Shown here piece after piece: positions 31,146 through 42,727 of a stretch of DNA of 64,000 bases (its first letter is position 1; the number at the start of each line of letters is the position of its first letter). This DNA is from Ampelomyces quisqualis (lineage: Eukaryota; Ascomycota; Dothideomycetes; Pleosporales; Phaeosphaeriaceae), in assembly GCA_018398575.1 (NCBI GenBank), contig JAGTXZ010000010.1:1364001-1428000 (forward strand), written 5' to 3'. Under the pieces are notes generated by a model. That model made no database searches. It was not told where the DNA came from and saw only the letters and a list, made by a program, of their open reading frames with translations. A program made the position numbers and the translations under genes.

Positions 31146-31415
31146 AAGTACACAGTAGAGTTCAAGAATCAAAGTTCCACATACACCTCTGACCTCGGAA
31201 CTGCAGAACTCAACTGCAAGCACGGTATGCACAATGACTGTACATGTGCACACAGTTCAAGTCGCCCATTTTCATCACCTTTCTTGTGCATCAGATTAGC
31301 CATGTGAGTAGTGATGCACAACCAGGATGCGGAAGCGAGACGAACCAAAGCCTGTGGCACAAGACTGACGTCAACTCGCGGTTCCTAGCTTGAATCACCA
31401 ACGCAACTTCTTGGA

Positions 31416-33885
31416 ATGTCGAGCACCACCGAGGGGCTGCCCGCTGCACCTCAAAGTCCTCCTCGTATCCCTGGCTTCACTCGCCTCTCCTCCAAGATAT
31501 ACAACCTAAAATACTCGCTGCTCGACGACACGAGCCCCGCGGCCGTCATGACGAAGTCACAGGCGCTGCAGTCGAATCTGGATGTTGACTATGTGATTAG
31601 CTATCGCTTTGCCAAGACAGGTACATGGTGAATGATAGCTTGGTGGAAGTGAAGGACTGACGTCGTAACAGACAAATCGAGAGCCATCGCGCAATTCGAG
31701 AAGCTGTGCGAGGCCATCGCCCACGTTGGCTTGCAGACGGAGGTTCGCAATGGTGATTCGCACTCTGTTCTTCTCTTCGTCAGGGTCGCTTCTGATGAGC
31801 ACCTGTACGGAGAAGTATACAGGTCAAGGTACGTGTCGACCTGCTGCAAAACGTACGCAGCTATTGACGACGCGCAGAGTCCGCGACTGGATCCACGGCG
31901 TCCGTGCTGCTGCACCACCAAAGGAGACTCGCGAAGCTCTCGAGGCTGAACCCCTCTACGAAGCCGAGCGACTGCGCATAATATACCAACTAATCACAAA
32001 CCCAAGCTCTGAAGGTGGTGCGGGCATCATGCCAAAGGAGGGCGAGTGGGAGGGTGTAGAGTCCATCTTCGCTCTGCACGACCATGCGTACAATAAGGAC
32101 TGGATCAAGAAGTGGACGTCGTCGTACTTTCTTAAGACGGAAGATCTGGACGACATTCGCAATCGCCTGGGTGAAAAGGTATGTGATTTCAAACAGCACA
32201 GGCAGAACGCGAGCTGACAGTCGTAGATCGCTTTTTACTTCGCCTTCACCCAATCCTACTTCACCTTCCTCATGTTCCCTGCCGCATTTGGTCTGTTCTC
32301 GTGGCTCATCCTCGGCTACTTCTCACCCATCTACGGCATCGTCAGTGCAGTTTGGTGCACCGTCTTCACCGAGTATTGGAGACACCAGGAAACCGACCTT
32401 GCCGTTCGATGGGGTGTTCGAGGTGTCTCGAAGATCGATGTCCGTCACAGGGATTTCGCACCCGAAAAGACTGTGACCGATCCGGTCACTGGCGAGAAGA
32501 TCGGATTCTTCCCATCCAGCAAGCGATTTCAGCGCCAGCTACTGCAGGTACCCTTCGCCCTTATTGTGGTAGTCTGTCTCGGTACCGTTATTGCGACCTG
32601 CTTCGGCATTGAAGTCTTCATCTCTGAGGTCTACAACGGCCCACTCAAGAGCGTTCTGGTATTCATCCCTACTGGCATCCTTACCACAGTCAACCCCATT
32701 CTCACGACTATCCTGACGCAATTCGCCACGCGTCTTACACAATTTGAAAACTACGAGACTCATAGTGCATATGACACTGCCCTCACCCGAAAGATCTTCG
32801 TCATGAACTTCATCCTGTCCTACCTCGGAATCTTCCTGACTGCTTTCGTTTACGTGCCCTTTGGAACGATTATTGTGCCATACCTCGACGTTTTTAATGT
32901 GGCCGTCAGGCCTTTTGCCGAAGATGAGAAGCAACTTCACCACACTAGTACCAGCAGCTGGAGCATCAACCCCGATCGCCTTCGCAAGCAGGTAATCTAC
33001 TTCACAGTCACTGCCCAACTCGTCAACTTGGGCATGGAGCTCATTGTCCCGTATTTAAAGCGCCGTGGCTTTGCCTGGTTCAAGAAAATGCAGTCGGAGA
33101 GGGCTGCAAAGAACGGCACAGCTTCCGCTTCGATCGCTGCCAACGACCATCCAGAAGATGCTACTTTCCTTGAACGAGTTCGCAAGGAAGCCGAGCTCGA
33201 TGTCTACGACGTCAACGCCGATCTCCGCGAGATGGTCCTCCAATTTGGCTACCTGTCCCTGTTCTCGGTTGTCTGGCCCCTCACTGCCGTATCTTTCCTC
33301 ATCAACGACTGGTTCGAGCTTCGCGCAGACGCTATGAAGATATGTGTCGAGATGCGGCGACCGACTCCCTGGCGTGCCGACACTATCGGCCCTTGGCTCG
33401 ACTCGCTCACCTTCCTCACCTGGCTCGGCAGTCTCACTACCTCCACTCTCGTGTACATGTTTCACAACTCTAACAAGGGACCCGATGGCAACCCTTCCAA
33501 CATCCAGCTCTGGGCCCTTCTTCTCACCGTATTCTTCGCCGAGCACCTCTTCATCATCCTCCGCATCACTATCCGCCACGTCATCTCCAAGATCGACTCA
33601 CCCGGCCTGCAGAAGGAGCGTCGTGAACGCTTCATGGTCCGTCAACAGTACTTTGAGGAGAATCTCAACTCATTGGACAAGCTCCCCACACTCAGCGGGT
33701 CCGGCGAAGAAATCAACAGGAAGAGTCTCGAGGAGGACGCACGCGAATCGAGCCTCAGGGCTACTACACCCGAGTCTAGGTTCTGGAGCCGCCAACGTAA
33801 TTGGAAAGAGAGCGCCGCGGTGGCAAAGAGTCTGATTGACAAGGCTCAGTTCGCCAGTAGTTCAGAGAGCAAGAAGGAGCTCTGA
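31416..33885 (+). CDS. TMEM16/anoctamin family membrane protein (Ist2/afTMEM16-like)
   Basis: Ten-helix membrane protein. Fungal members scramble phospholipids with Ca2+ and some tether ER to plasma membrane. Exons 31416-31620, 31672-31828, 31878-32178 and 32227-33885; introns 48-51 bp; 773 residues. The N-terminal cytosolic part contains VDYVISYRF and VRDWIHGV. The first helix follows FYFAFTQSYFTFLMFPAAFGLFSWL, next to TVFTEYWRHQETDLAVRWG, a hallmark of the family. Later helices include VPFALIVVVCLGTVIATCFGI, MNFILSYLGIFLTAFVYVPFGTI, FGYLSLFSVVWPLTAVSFLINDWFELRADAMKI (carrying acidic residues of the Ca2+ site) and LWALLLTVFFAEHLFIILRITI. The tail is short and polar, without the long basic Ist2 cortical-anchoring end, so scramblase-like afTMEM16 is the better comparison. 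Confidence 0.92.
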
Positions 33886-34103
33886 GGTGTTGCTATGGGT
33901 GGAAGTAAAAAGGATAGACTGGGGTGGGAGGTGCAGGTTGATCAAGTGAAGTGAAAGATGCGGCATGAGACGACACGATTCGAATTAGCATTATAAGCAT
34001 GGTGTTTGGGAGTACAAGAAACATAACACTCCAACTTTGAATTTCAACGTTCATTCTTTTTTATGATAACGAATCACCGCAAAGAAACCCTTTCTCAACA
34101 CAC

Positions 34104-34500
34104 TTACAACCCCTTCATGCCCCCCAACCTCCTAACAACCCTCTCCCCAAACCCCTCCTGCGATGCCGCAGCCACCACGCCGCGCCTCTCTTCAGCATCC
34201 ACCGCCAAACCCAACGCCTCGGGCCCAACCAAACACGTCCTGACGACCCCTTCCACACCCGTCCCCATTCTGTGCATCGTCTTCTAGACGACGTGCGTCC
34301 GCAATGAGCTCGTAGCCTGTCGTCAATCAGCTGTGAGTTTTCATTAGCATTGAATGGGCGAAATATGCTCACCCTGAATACAACCTGCGAAAGCCTGAAA
34401 GGAGAATGAAACAGCAGCGATAGGAAGCGCGGCCACAGATATGGTCACGTTTAGTACACCCTTTCTACAAATTCTGATCATTGTCAGAGGGAGGTTGAGA
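34104..34500 (-). pseudogene. HeLo-domain-like stub, probably broken
   Basis: On the minus strand the frame SVAALPIAAVSFSFQAFAGCIQG stops at a donor (34372, GTGAGC). It continues in frame after the acceptor CGACAG at 34317 as YELIADARRLEDDAQ. This is how HeLo (prion-inhibition) domains of fungal cell-death proteins usually begin, including the intron position. About 15 residues later the frame loses sense and stops (34192), while a different frame running to 34104 (PEALGLAVDAEERRGVVAAASQEG) looks like a protein tail. The simplest reading is a gene that lost its middle. The start codon is also unclear. I infer the family from pattern memory; no search was possible. Confidence 0.38.
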
Positions 34501-34847
34501 GCATCTAAGCGAATTCGAAGCAGCCAGACTGCTACTTGACCCGACGAGATGGACGAGGCTGTACTTCTTCGTGGTCCTGCAAGCGCAGGCGCACTGTACT
34601 GCGACCCCATGGCGTTGAACTTCAGGCCTGCTGCAAGCCTTGGGCCAATGAAAGAGCTGTCGAGATGGGTCCGCCGAAGCATTTACGCTGCATGTGAGAA
34701 TTTATCGGAGTACACTTCCTGTCGCTGGCACTTGAGCTTTAGAGTCCCGGCCAGCCACCCAAGCCCTATCCTTGTCGCATATCGTCATACCCTCCCATCC
34801 ACATTTACCACTACATAGTACAACTCCTTACGAAACCAACCCACCAA

Positions 34848-35894
34848 ATGCACCTCGCGTCCCTGAACCCCTTCCACGACCCCACAGACGAATTCGAGCC
34901 CACGCCTTTCATCCGCCTCCTCTTCTGCGCACCAATCAAACTCCTCCTTCACCATGCCCACCACCTCATAACCTCTCTACGCTCCGCGCCCCTCCCCTCC
35001 CAACCCGCCATACGCGTCGTGTGCATATCCGACACGCACACACATACCCTCGCCAACGTCCCCTCTGGCGACATCCTCATCCACGCCGGCGACCTGACCA
35101 ACGCCGGCAACGTTGCGGAAATCCAAGCGCAAATCAACTGGCTAGCCGGGCTACCGCATCGCGAAATCGTGGTGGTTGCGGGTAACCACGATATTTTTCT
35201 CGATGCGCGGACACGCTCGAGCTTAGCGGAACGCGAGCGCAGCGGTCAGCTTGATTGGAAGCGCGTGCATTATCCGCAGCATCGGCGGTTGAGTCTGACG
35301 ATTGAAGTCGAGGGTGCACGTGAGGGCGCGGATGGTAGGACGCCACTGCTACTCGCGGGGCAAGGACAGCGACGTATACGCATCTATGGGGCGCCGCAGA
35401 TTCCGAGCTTCTTCCATGGGGAGGCACGGGGTGTGCATGCGTTCATGTATCCGCGGGGACAGGATGCGTGGTCTGAAACGGTGCCGGAGGATACGGATAT
35501 CTTGGTCACGCATACGCCGCCCAAGTGGCATTTGGATCTGGAGTTGCCGCTGGGGCTGGGGTGCGAGCATTTGCTGAAGGAGGTGGAGCGCGTGAAGCCG
35601 GCTCTACACGTGTTTGGGCATGTACATTGGGGCGCGGGGAAGACCGTGGTATGGTGGGACAAAGCGCATGATGCCTATGTTCAGGGCATGGCGGTGCAGT
35701 CCAAGTGGACACATGGTATACTCAATCCACGGCTGTGGTGGGGTTTGGTCCGGGTAGTATACCGTGGTGTACGAGAGCTGCTATGGGACCGTGTATGGGG
35801 CGGCAAGAGCAGCAACACAATCATGGTGAATGCAGGCCAGGTGCACGGCAACACCGGAACACTGGGCAACCCCGTCCAAGTCGCTGACATATAA
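34848..35894 (+). CDS. Calcineurin-like metallophosphoesterase (MPPED-like)
   Basis: Single exon, 348 residues. The metallophosphatase motifs occur in order: D-x-H in CISDTHTH (about residue 62), G-D in IHAGDLTN, G-N-H-D in VVAGNHDIFLD, H in VTHTPPKWHLD and G-H-x-H in VFGHVHWGAG. All metal ligands are present. The N-terminus has a moderately hydrophobic helix (FIRLLFCAPIKLLLHHAHHLI) that may attach the protein to a membrane. The region between GNHD and VTH carries an insertion with RIRIYGAPQIPSFFHGEA, as in MPPED/Rv0805-type cyclic-nucleotide or phosphodiester hydrolases. The substrate cannot be told. Confidence 0.88.
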   Translation: MHLASLNPFHDPTDEFEPTPFIRLLFCAPIKLLLHHAHHLITSLRSAPLPSQPAIRVVCISDTHTHTLANVPSGDILIHAGDLTNAGNVAEIQAQINWLAGLPHREIVVVAGNHDIFLDARTRSSLAERERSGQLDWKRVHYPQHRRLSLTIEVEGAREGADGRTPLLLAGQGQRRIRIYGAPQIPSFFHGEARGVHAFMYPRGQDAWSETVPEDTDILVTHTPPKWHLDLELPLGLGCEHLLKEVERVKPALHVFGHVHWGAGKTVVWWDKAHDAYVQGMAVQSKWTHGILNPRLWWGLVRVVYRGVRELLWDRVWGGKSSNTIMVNAGQVHGNTGTLGNPVQVADI

Positions 35895-36150
35895 CCTACA
35901 GTCTCACGCAGCCAGGAGAATGTTTTGATCAAGCACAAGTGGAGCACTGCATTGTCGAGAAGCCTTGTCAAACTAGAAAGGATTCTGTTGCTTTACCTCG
36001 ACTATCCCGTGAGAGACGCCAAGCTCAACATGGAGACCAGGCTTAATGCCGTTCCCCGCGACTTTGTGATTGAGGTCTCATGAAACCATAAATCGTGCAC
36101 GCCATGCCATGCCATGTTCCACCACCGAGCAAGCGGTAGCCCGCACACGC

Positions 36151-36766
36151 TCAGAGACGACGACCACGGCGACCGCCCTTCCTCCTGGTGGAGTCGGATG
36201 GGGTGGGGGTGACGTCCTCGATACGTCCAATGCGCATGCCAGCACGGGCAAGAGCACGGAGAGCGGACTGGGCGCCGGGCCCGGGGGTCTTGGTGCCGTT
36301 ACCACCAGTAGCCCTGATCTTGACGTGGAGGGCCGAGATGCCGAGTTCCTTGCAGCGGGCAGCTGTTCCGTCGTTAGCCTGCTGCCAATTTCTCAGCAGC
36401 TCGTTCGTTTCTACGCACCGACGTCCTGGGCCGCCAACATGGCAGCGTATGGGGAGGACTCGTCACGGTCGGCCTTGACCTTCATGCCACCGGTGACACG
36501 GGAGATGGTTTCGCGGCCGGACAGATCGGTGATGTGGACGAAGGTGTCGTTGAACGAGGCGAAAATCCGGGCAACGCCGAACACGAGCTCGCCCTGGACC
36601 AAGTCAATTTGCGCTCATGGAGGGAGCTTGCTATAGTTCACAAACCTCGCGGACCTGGGGTCCAAGCTGCGATCCTTGTCAGCAGATTCACAGTCGCAGT
36701 GCCGCAATGTCTACACACCTGGATGTTCTCCTGCGCACCGCGCTCGACCTTCTTCTTGGGAGGCAT
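36151..36766 (-). CDS. RPS14: 40S ribosomal protein S14 (uS11)
   Basis: Small-subunit platform protein needed for 18S 3'-end maturation. Four exons: 36766-36719, 36666-36646, 36593-36419 and 36362-36151; introns 52, 52 and 56 bp; 151 residues, the family norm. Exon 2 codes only LGPQVRE (21 bases). Reading: MPPKKKVERGAQENIQ, then [64 protein letters not shown], and the C-terminus ALRALARAGMRIGRIEDVTPTPSDSTRRKGGRRGRRL. The introns are too short to host a snoRNA. Divergent to the prephenate dehydrogenase gene with a shared upstream region of about 250 bases. Confidence 0.97.
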
Positions 36767-37017
36767 GTTGACTGTGAATTAGTGCTTGACTGGCGAATCC
36801 GTGGTGGTGTCGGTGGTGCAGCTCGAACTTTCCGTTAGGCGAATATCGCTAGCCTGTGCGGCCCCAAGTTCTGCCGGTGCCGGCGCTAGTGCGCCTCGCC
36901 CTAAAGTTTTCCTTTCAGCTCCGGTTCGTGTAAGCCACGCAGTCCCTCGTCCACCGCCCCAACATGGGCTGAACTCTTACACGACACCCACGCAGAGGAG
37001 CGTGCAACACCGTCACC

Positions 37018-38791
37018 ATGGAGATCAGCAAGAGTATCGGCATGATCGGAATGGGCGATATGGGTAGGATGTACTCGCGGCGATTGAGCACCGCAGGCTG
37101 GAAGTGAGTAACTTGCGCGACACCCCAAGTCCGCCCAACTCCGGCAATCGGTAAGCCAACCCCCTCTTCCTCCCCCTTCTTTTATTATGATGACCGTGAG
37201 TGCATTTGGCTCGAGTATGGCGCACGTCCAAGCTGGTGCCGTCTTGGTTCCCAGCATCTGGATGTGTTGCTGTCCATGATGTGAATTCTCGCTACCTTTT
37301 TTATTACACCTCTGACCTCTATCGTTACAACTGCTTTTTTCACGAAACTTGTCCCTGAACACTGCTAACCAGTTGCCTCGTAGACTCCATCCGCTCGACG
37401 TGCGCTGATCGGGCCACTTCTAGAGTAAATGCGTGCGACCTTCCCGAGAAATATGATACCCTAGTGGAAGAGTTCCAGGACTTTGTAGGATAGCTCCCAT
37501 ATATACGTACTTCAATGGAGACCTGTACTGAGCCTGTGCCAGCCCAATGTTGAGATCATGCAGAACGGCCACCTCGTCTCTCGATGCAGCGACTTTATCA
37601 TTTACAGTGTCGAGGCAAAGAATATTGATGCCGTTGTAAAAGCTTTCGGTCCTTGTATAGTAGTGCCTGCATTAGTAGGAGGGATCTGGCACTAACGCAG
37701 CGTGTAGCTACCAAGGTTGGCGCTATAGTCGGAGGCCAGACATCATGCAAATCCCCAGAGATCAACGCCTTCGAGAGGAACTTGCCAAAAGACGTCAGCA
37801 TCATCCCGGTTCATTCCCTTCACGGCCCTGGAGTCGACCCAAAAGGTCAGCCGCTGGTCTTGATCAAACATCGCGCAACCGATCATGACTTCAACTTCGT
37901 TGAGGGTGTCATGTCCTGCCTCGGATCAAAGCACGTCTATCTTACCGCCGAGCAACACGATCGCATCACAGCAGACACGCAAGCTGTCACCCATGCTGCC
38001 TTCCTTAGCATGGGCGCGGCCTGGTCTGCAAATAACCAGTTCCCATGGGAAACGAGCCGCTATGTCGGTGGCATCGAGAATGTCAAGCAAAACATCACTC
38101 TCCGCATCTACTCGAACAAGTGGCACGTCTACGCTGGTCTCGCGATCCTAAACCCAGACGCCAAGAAGCAAATCAAGCAGTACGCCGAATCTGTTACCGA
38201 GCTCTTCAAGCTCATGCTCGCCGGCAACCGCGAGGAGCTTCGAAGCCGAGTCCACATAGGCCGCAAAGCCGTATTTGGTGAGTACGGCACGTCAGAAAAG
38301 AAGCTACTTCTACGCGACGACCTTCTCGACCAATTCAGTCTCGGCGCCTTGCCCGAGAAGAAGTTGAGGAACAACCATCTTAGCCTCCTCGCCATGGTAG
38401 ATTGCTGGTGGAAACTAGGCATCGTACCATATGATCATATGATCTGTTCCACACCCGTACGCCTCTGCTCCTCAAACTATGCCCACCTCACTAACCAACT
38501 CTTCAGCCCTCACGCATGTGGCTCGGCATAACCGAATATCTCTTCCGCAACCCCTTGCTCCTCGAAGAAGCTATCGACACAGCCATTGACGACAACACGT
38601 TCCGCGCCGACGACCTGGAGTTTACATTCGCAGCTAGAGATTGGAGCAGTCGCGTCGATCTGGGCAATTTTGACGGGTACAGGGAGAAATTCGAAAAGAT
38701 TCAAAAGTACTTTGAACCACGATTTCCCGAGGCAACGAAATTGGGCAACGAGATGATTCGCACGATTTTGAGGAAGACGGGGGAGACGTGA
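37018..38791 (+). CDS. TYR1: Prephenate dehydrogenase (tyrosine biosynthesis)
   Basis: Oxidatively decarboxylates prephenate to 4-hydroxyphenylpyruvate with NADP+, in tyrosine synthesis. Five exons: 37018-37103, 37424-37484, 37543-37654, 37708-38456 and 38507-38791; 430 residues. The N-terminal Rossmann loop is IGMIGMGDMGRMYSRRLSTAGWKVNACD, split by a 320-bp intron that is far longer than its neighbours (50-58 bp). Then VEIMQNGHLVSRCSDFIIYSVEA, TKVGAIVGGQTSCKSPEI, the substrate-site block PVHSLHGPGVDPKGQPLVLIKHRA, QHDRITADTQAVTHAAFLSMG and LAMVDCWWKLGIVPYDHMICSTP. All match yeast Tyr1-type enzymes. Donor of exon 2 (GTAGGA) is weak but needed for the frame. Confidence 0.92.
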
Positions 38792-40726
38792 GGTTGAGCT
38801 GAAGAGGGTGGTCGAGCGCATTGGGCACGGTAGTATACACGCCAGGCCAATGAAAAGCTGCGGTGCTGTATTGACATTTTGATTTCGTGAATGGCCTACA
38901 AAATGTTCTACCTATTACTTTTGCGAACTTCCTGAGACTCTGCGAAGACATCTCGTGTTCCCATGGCAGCCGCAGCATCGTCATAACTCAGTGTTGCCAG
39001 TGACAATTTCATGGCCATGCCTGAAGCATACAATGGCAGAAAAACCTTCATCTCGTATGCGAGCCTGGGTGTCTCTTCCAACAAGTGACGAGCCTCGAAA
39101 GAATGCTTGGCATGTTCATCGAATCGATCCTCCATCGCGCGCAGGGTGGCAGTGAGGAAACATGGCGGCCGCAAGGATGATACTGCGCTCAACTCCATGC
39201 TCAACGTACACCTTTAGCGCGGCACTCGTGATGTAGAGTTATTTCGGTCTCTGGGCAAATCGTAAGCGGTGCTGGGCGTTCATCTTCCAGCTTGGTTTGA
39301 TTGGTCTTGTCTTGTAAGCCTGCCGAACCGAATCAACAAGTGCCTGTTGATACAACCACCTCATCTCGCATGCGTGTTGTCTTGGTGCTCTGCTCCAGAC
39401 TGGTAGCTGCATGAGTCGATCAAGAGGCGCAGTCTCAAGCGGTGCATGGTTGCTGTTGGTATACGGTCGCGGAGGTAAACACTTGCTGAAGAGCAGCCTC
39501 ATACTTGTTAGGGGAAGCGGTACACGTGAGCTGCTCGTGGCTATCACGATGATGACTGTCGAGGCAATTACTTCAAGGAGTTGATATACTAGATCTGTCT
39601 ATTCTTATGCGACTATTTCCGGCAGGAGATAAGCCATCACAATCGTGTGGTTCGCGAACGGATTGGTAGGCTTGCTGATCTAGCACTGCACATTTTGGAC
39701 CAACTGCATCGCCATCAGAATGTTGGGCTTGCGTCTTTCTGAAGGCTGTTTCCGCGCTTCTCGAAGCTTTCTTATGGCTGCGCCGTAAGCGTGGAATTGC
39801 TACCAACCCTGTGGCCGCTTTGGAGTTCGCATCGTGCAGTGTGGCCGGGACGCACAGGGGTTGAGCCTGCCGGACAGATACCGCGTCACTAGAAGTAGCT
39901 GTATCGGAGCTGTGTGTGGGCTGGTCCTGAAAATTCCATGGACGGGCACCCGCATTGGTGCATGTGATCGTAGGTCGTTGGCATCAGACTTGGTCTGATC
40001 ACACTGTACCACCTACGAAGTAAGACTAGAGCTGGTCAGCATTCATTGTAGTGTCTTACTAGCAATAATTGAAGCGAACCTTCCTCTTCTGTTTGCGACA
40101 ACCGTCACAGTCACGACTTACTGGTACGCCAAACATACTGAGCATTATCTAGTCTCGTAGTGACTTTGAGATGAAATCGCGCTGTTTTGCCTTCAAAGGG
40201 TCACTTGCGGCGCCCAGTGGCTGAAAGAAAATTCCACTCGGGTCTTCCGTGCATATTCAGAAGGCTCACAACAGTTGTTTGGGTTCAAGATGGAGTTACA
40301 TAAAGCCTGCGATTCGTCGTAGTCCCTCGGCACATAGTGGGGGGTAGCGTATTATATACCCAAAGTGGAATCGCTGACGGCGGGCTGTGCACATGCGTGA
40401 TGAATATGCGGACAAAGTCACAGCCTCCAACTCGCAATTTATTCTCCTAATAAACACTAGCACAGCCAAAAAACCCTGATAGCACAGCTGCATACCTACC
40501 AGAACCAATCGCCAAACCGTATTCGGGTGTACCCCATGATGGAGGCCTTACGAAGGTGCGGCAACATCAGTGGCAACCTTCAGCCACGCTGCACAGCTAT
40601 TGATGGGTTTGCGACCGATCATGATACAATCAGACTAGCTATATGTAAGAGTATCACAATGTCTGTCCGAGTGCTCCAAAAAAGCCATCCAAGTCAGCTC
40701 GTATTTACGAACTCCCTATCATTGCC
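38792..40726 (-). pseudogene. Decayed coding remnants, family unassigned
   Basis: No intact gene. On the minus strand several protein-like fragments follow each other in shifting frames: near 39800-39600 (HAYGAAIRKLREARKQPSERRKPN), 39450-39250 (EMRWLYQQALVDSVRQAYK) and 39150-38910 (RHLLEETPRLAYEMKVFLPLYASGMA). They are separated by stops and frame changes. The spacing and alternating helical pieces resemble the C-terminal region of a fungal transcription factor, but I cannot assign this firmly. The part 40010-40726 shows no coding logic and contains the promoter of the aminopeptidase gene. Confidence 0.28.
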
Positions 40727-42589
40727 ATGCCGGTCCCTTCCTCAACCGCGGCTATCATTAGCCTTGCTTTCGCGACTTTTGCTGTCGCAGCTCCTCTTGA
40801 AGAAGACAGCCTGCACACTCGAGCCACTGGTATCCAATGGGGTTCATGTGATGACACAATCAAGGCTGTCATGACAGCGGGCAATTACAGTGGGACGATC
40901 GGTTGTGCTAACTTAACGGTACCCCTGGATTATACCAACAAGAGCTTGAATGCTACCATTCCGCTCAACCTCTTTTACGTGCCTGCACCTATTGGCAAGA
41001 GTAAAGGAACCATACAATTTAACTTTGGCGGTCCAGGCCTTCCTGGGCGAACTCAATTGGCGTCCCAAATCGCTCTTTGGCAATCGTAAGTGTGCCATAA
41101 GTGCGTGCTAAAGTAGACATATTAGTTGACATATTAGGTTGACTGGCTACGTTTGGGATTTGCTTGCTTTCGATCCTCGGTCAGTACTGAACAATTCCGT
41201 GTCTCGTCTCGGCTAACAACCACGTCCAGTGGCACTGGAAATACGCTGCCGTACTCGTGCTACTCGAACGACAATGAACGTTCATCCGCGTACTCATATG
41301 AGTTCAACGTGAACGCATCGGACACGGCACCCGGAGAAACATGGGTAAGAGCCGGCAACACAGCAGGTGCATGTGCACTCAACTACAAATATGGTCCATA
41401 CGTTGGTACTGCTGCCACAGCGCGCGACCACATGAGTGTAGTAGACGCGTTGGGTCAGGATGGTCTCTTGCACTACTACGGTAACTTCACAACGCATACT
41501 GCGAGGAAGACAGACATCGCTGACTGTGTCAATACAGGAGGATCCTATGGAACCGCTCTTGGTGCCACTCTCGCCGCAATGTTTCCCGATAGCATTGGTC
41601 ATATGGTCGTGGATGGTGTCATAGATGCGACAGAGTATTATCATGATCCTGCGTAAGTTTCAGCTATCCTCACTCTCCCCTGCTTAGCTCACAGAACTTC
41701 AGTGAAGCAGGATATATATCTCTGGCTGATGAGACCTTTGCGCGTTTCTTCCAAGGCTGCGTCGCATCTCCTGAGAATTGTGCAGTTGCGAGCGTCGGCA
41801 AATCGGCGACACAACTCGAGTCTGAATTCTATGATTGGCTTTACAAGCTCAAGTATTTACCACTTGGAGACGGTTCCAGTTTTCAAGTCCGGTACTCGGA
41901 GCTGAAGAGCAGTCTCCGTGATGCTCTGTACTCGCCTGCAGGTTGGCCTAGAACATCTCTCGTACTGAAGGCTTTGTACGAAGGCAACGTGACCCAAGCC
42001 ACTGCTCTTCTCCAAGCAGGTGGATCAATCGCTGCTGGTCTGAGCATAGCTCCGGAAGCCAATCTGGGCATCAGAGCCGCCGATCGCACAGCGCGCGTGC
42101 ACAACCTCGAAGAATACCAACCATACCTCGACAAGATCCTTCAAAGCAGCAAGATCATCGGCGACATCTCTGCTTACGCGCAAATGGCCGTCTCGCAGTG
42201 GAAGTCATCCGCAGTTGAGGTCTACAACGGCGACTTCAGAGTCAAGACTAAAACAGGAGTGTTGATTGCTTCCAACACCTTCGATCCACTTGCACCGCTG
42301 GCGGCTGGGAAGCGACTCAGCGGGCTCCTCAAGGGCAGTTCTCTGCTCATCAACAATGGTTGTGGTGTAAGTAAGCTCTCTAAGAAGGTCGATATCCCTG
42401 ACTGACCAATCACTGAAGCATACCGTCTTGTCGCAAGCGTCGATTTGCACGATCAAGCACATTCGAGCGTACTTCGTCTCCGACGTGCTGCCCACCACAA
42501 ACACCGTGTGCGAGCCAGACATCCCGCTCTTCTCGACCAACACCACCCTCGCAGACGTCCTTGCGAAAGTAGAAGCAGAGCTCCAGTAG
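40727..42589 (+). CDS. Secreted alpha/beta-hydrolase, S33 tripeptidyl/proline aminopeptidase type
   Basis: Secreted exopeptidase-like serine hydrolase with a TAP-like C-terminal domain. Six exons: 40727-41085, 41138-41179, 41230-41480, 41538-41652, 41703-42366 and 42419-42589; 533 residues. The N-terminus is a clear signal peptide (TAAIISLAFATFAVAAP). The nucleophile elbow G-G-S-Y-G appears only after removing a 57-bp intron (41481-41537) that is otherwise open and in frame. FNFGGPGLPG is the oxyanion/HGGPG-like block; DLLAFDPRGTG is also typical. The C-terminal TAP part has VLIASNTFDPLAPLAAGKRL (acid residue) and SLLINNGCGHTVLSQASICT (the catalytic His in GHT). Many N-glycosylation sites (NYS, NLT, NAT, NAS, NFT) fit secretion. 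Exon 6 uses an AAG acceptor. Confidence 0.88.
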
Positions 42590-42727
42590 ACTGTAGAAAC
42601 TGCTTGTACCTACTACACAGTCGTATAAAGTCCGAGCTTGCCAACTAGGCCGAAATAATACTAGTGCCAACTACCAAATTTGCTCTGGCCCTACTTTCGA
42701 TACACCTCATCTTGAACCAGACGCAAC

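Noticed and set aside
37104..37423. C/D snoRNA in TYR1 intron 1 (ATGATGA and CTGA words present)
   Set aside because: No terminal stem flanks the boxes and I see no rRNA-complementary stretch before the CTGA, unlike the L7 intron.
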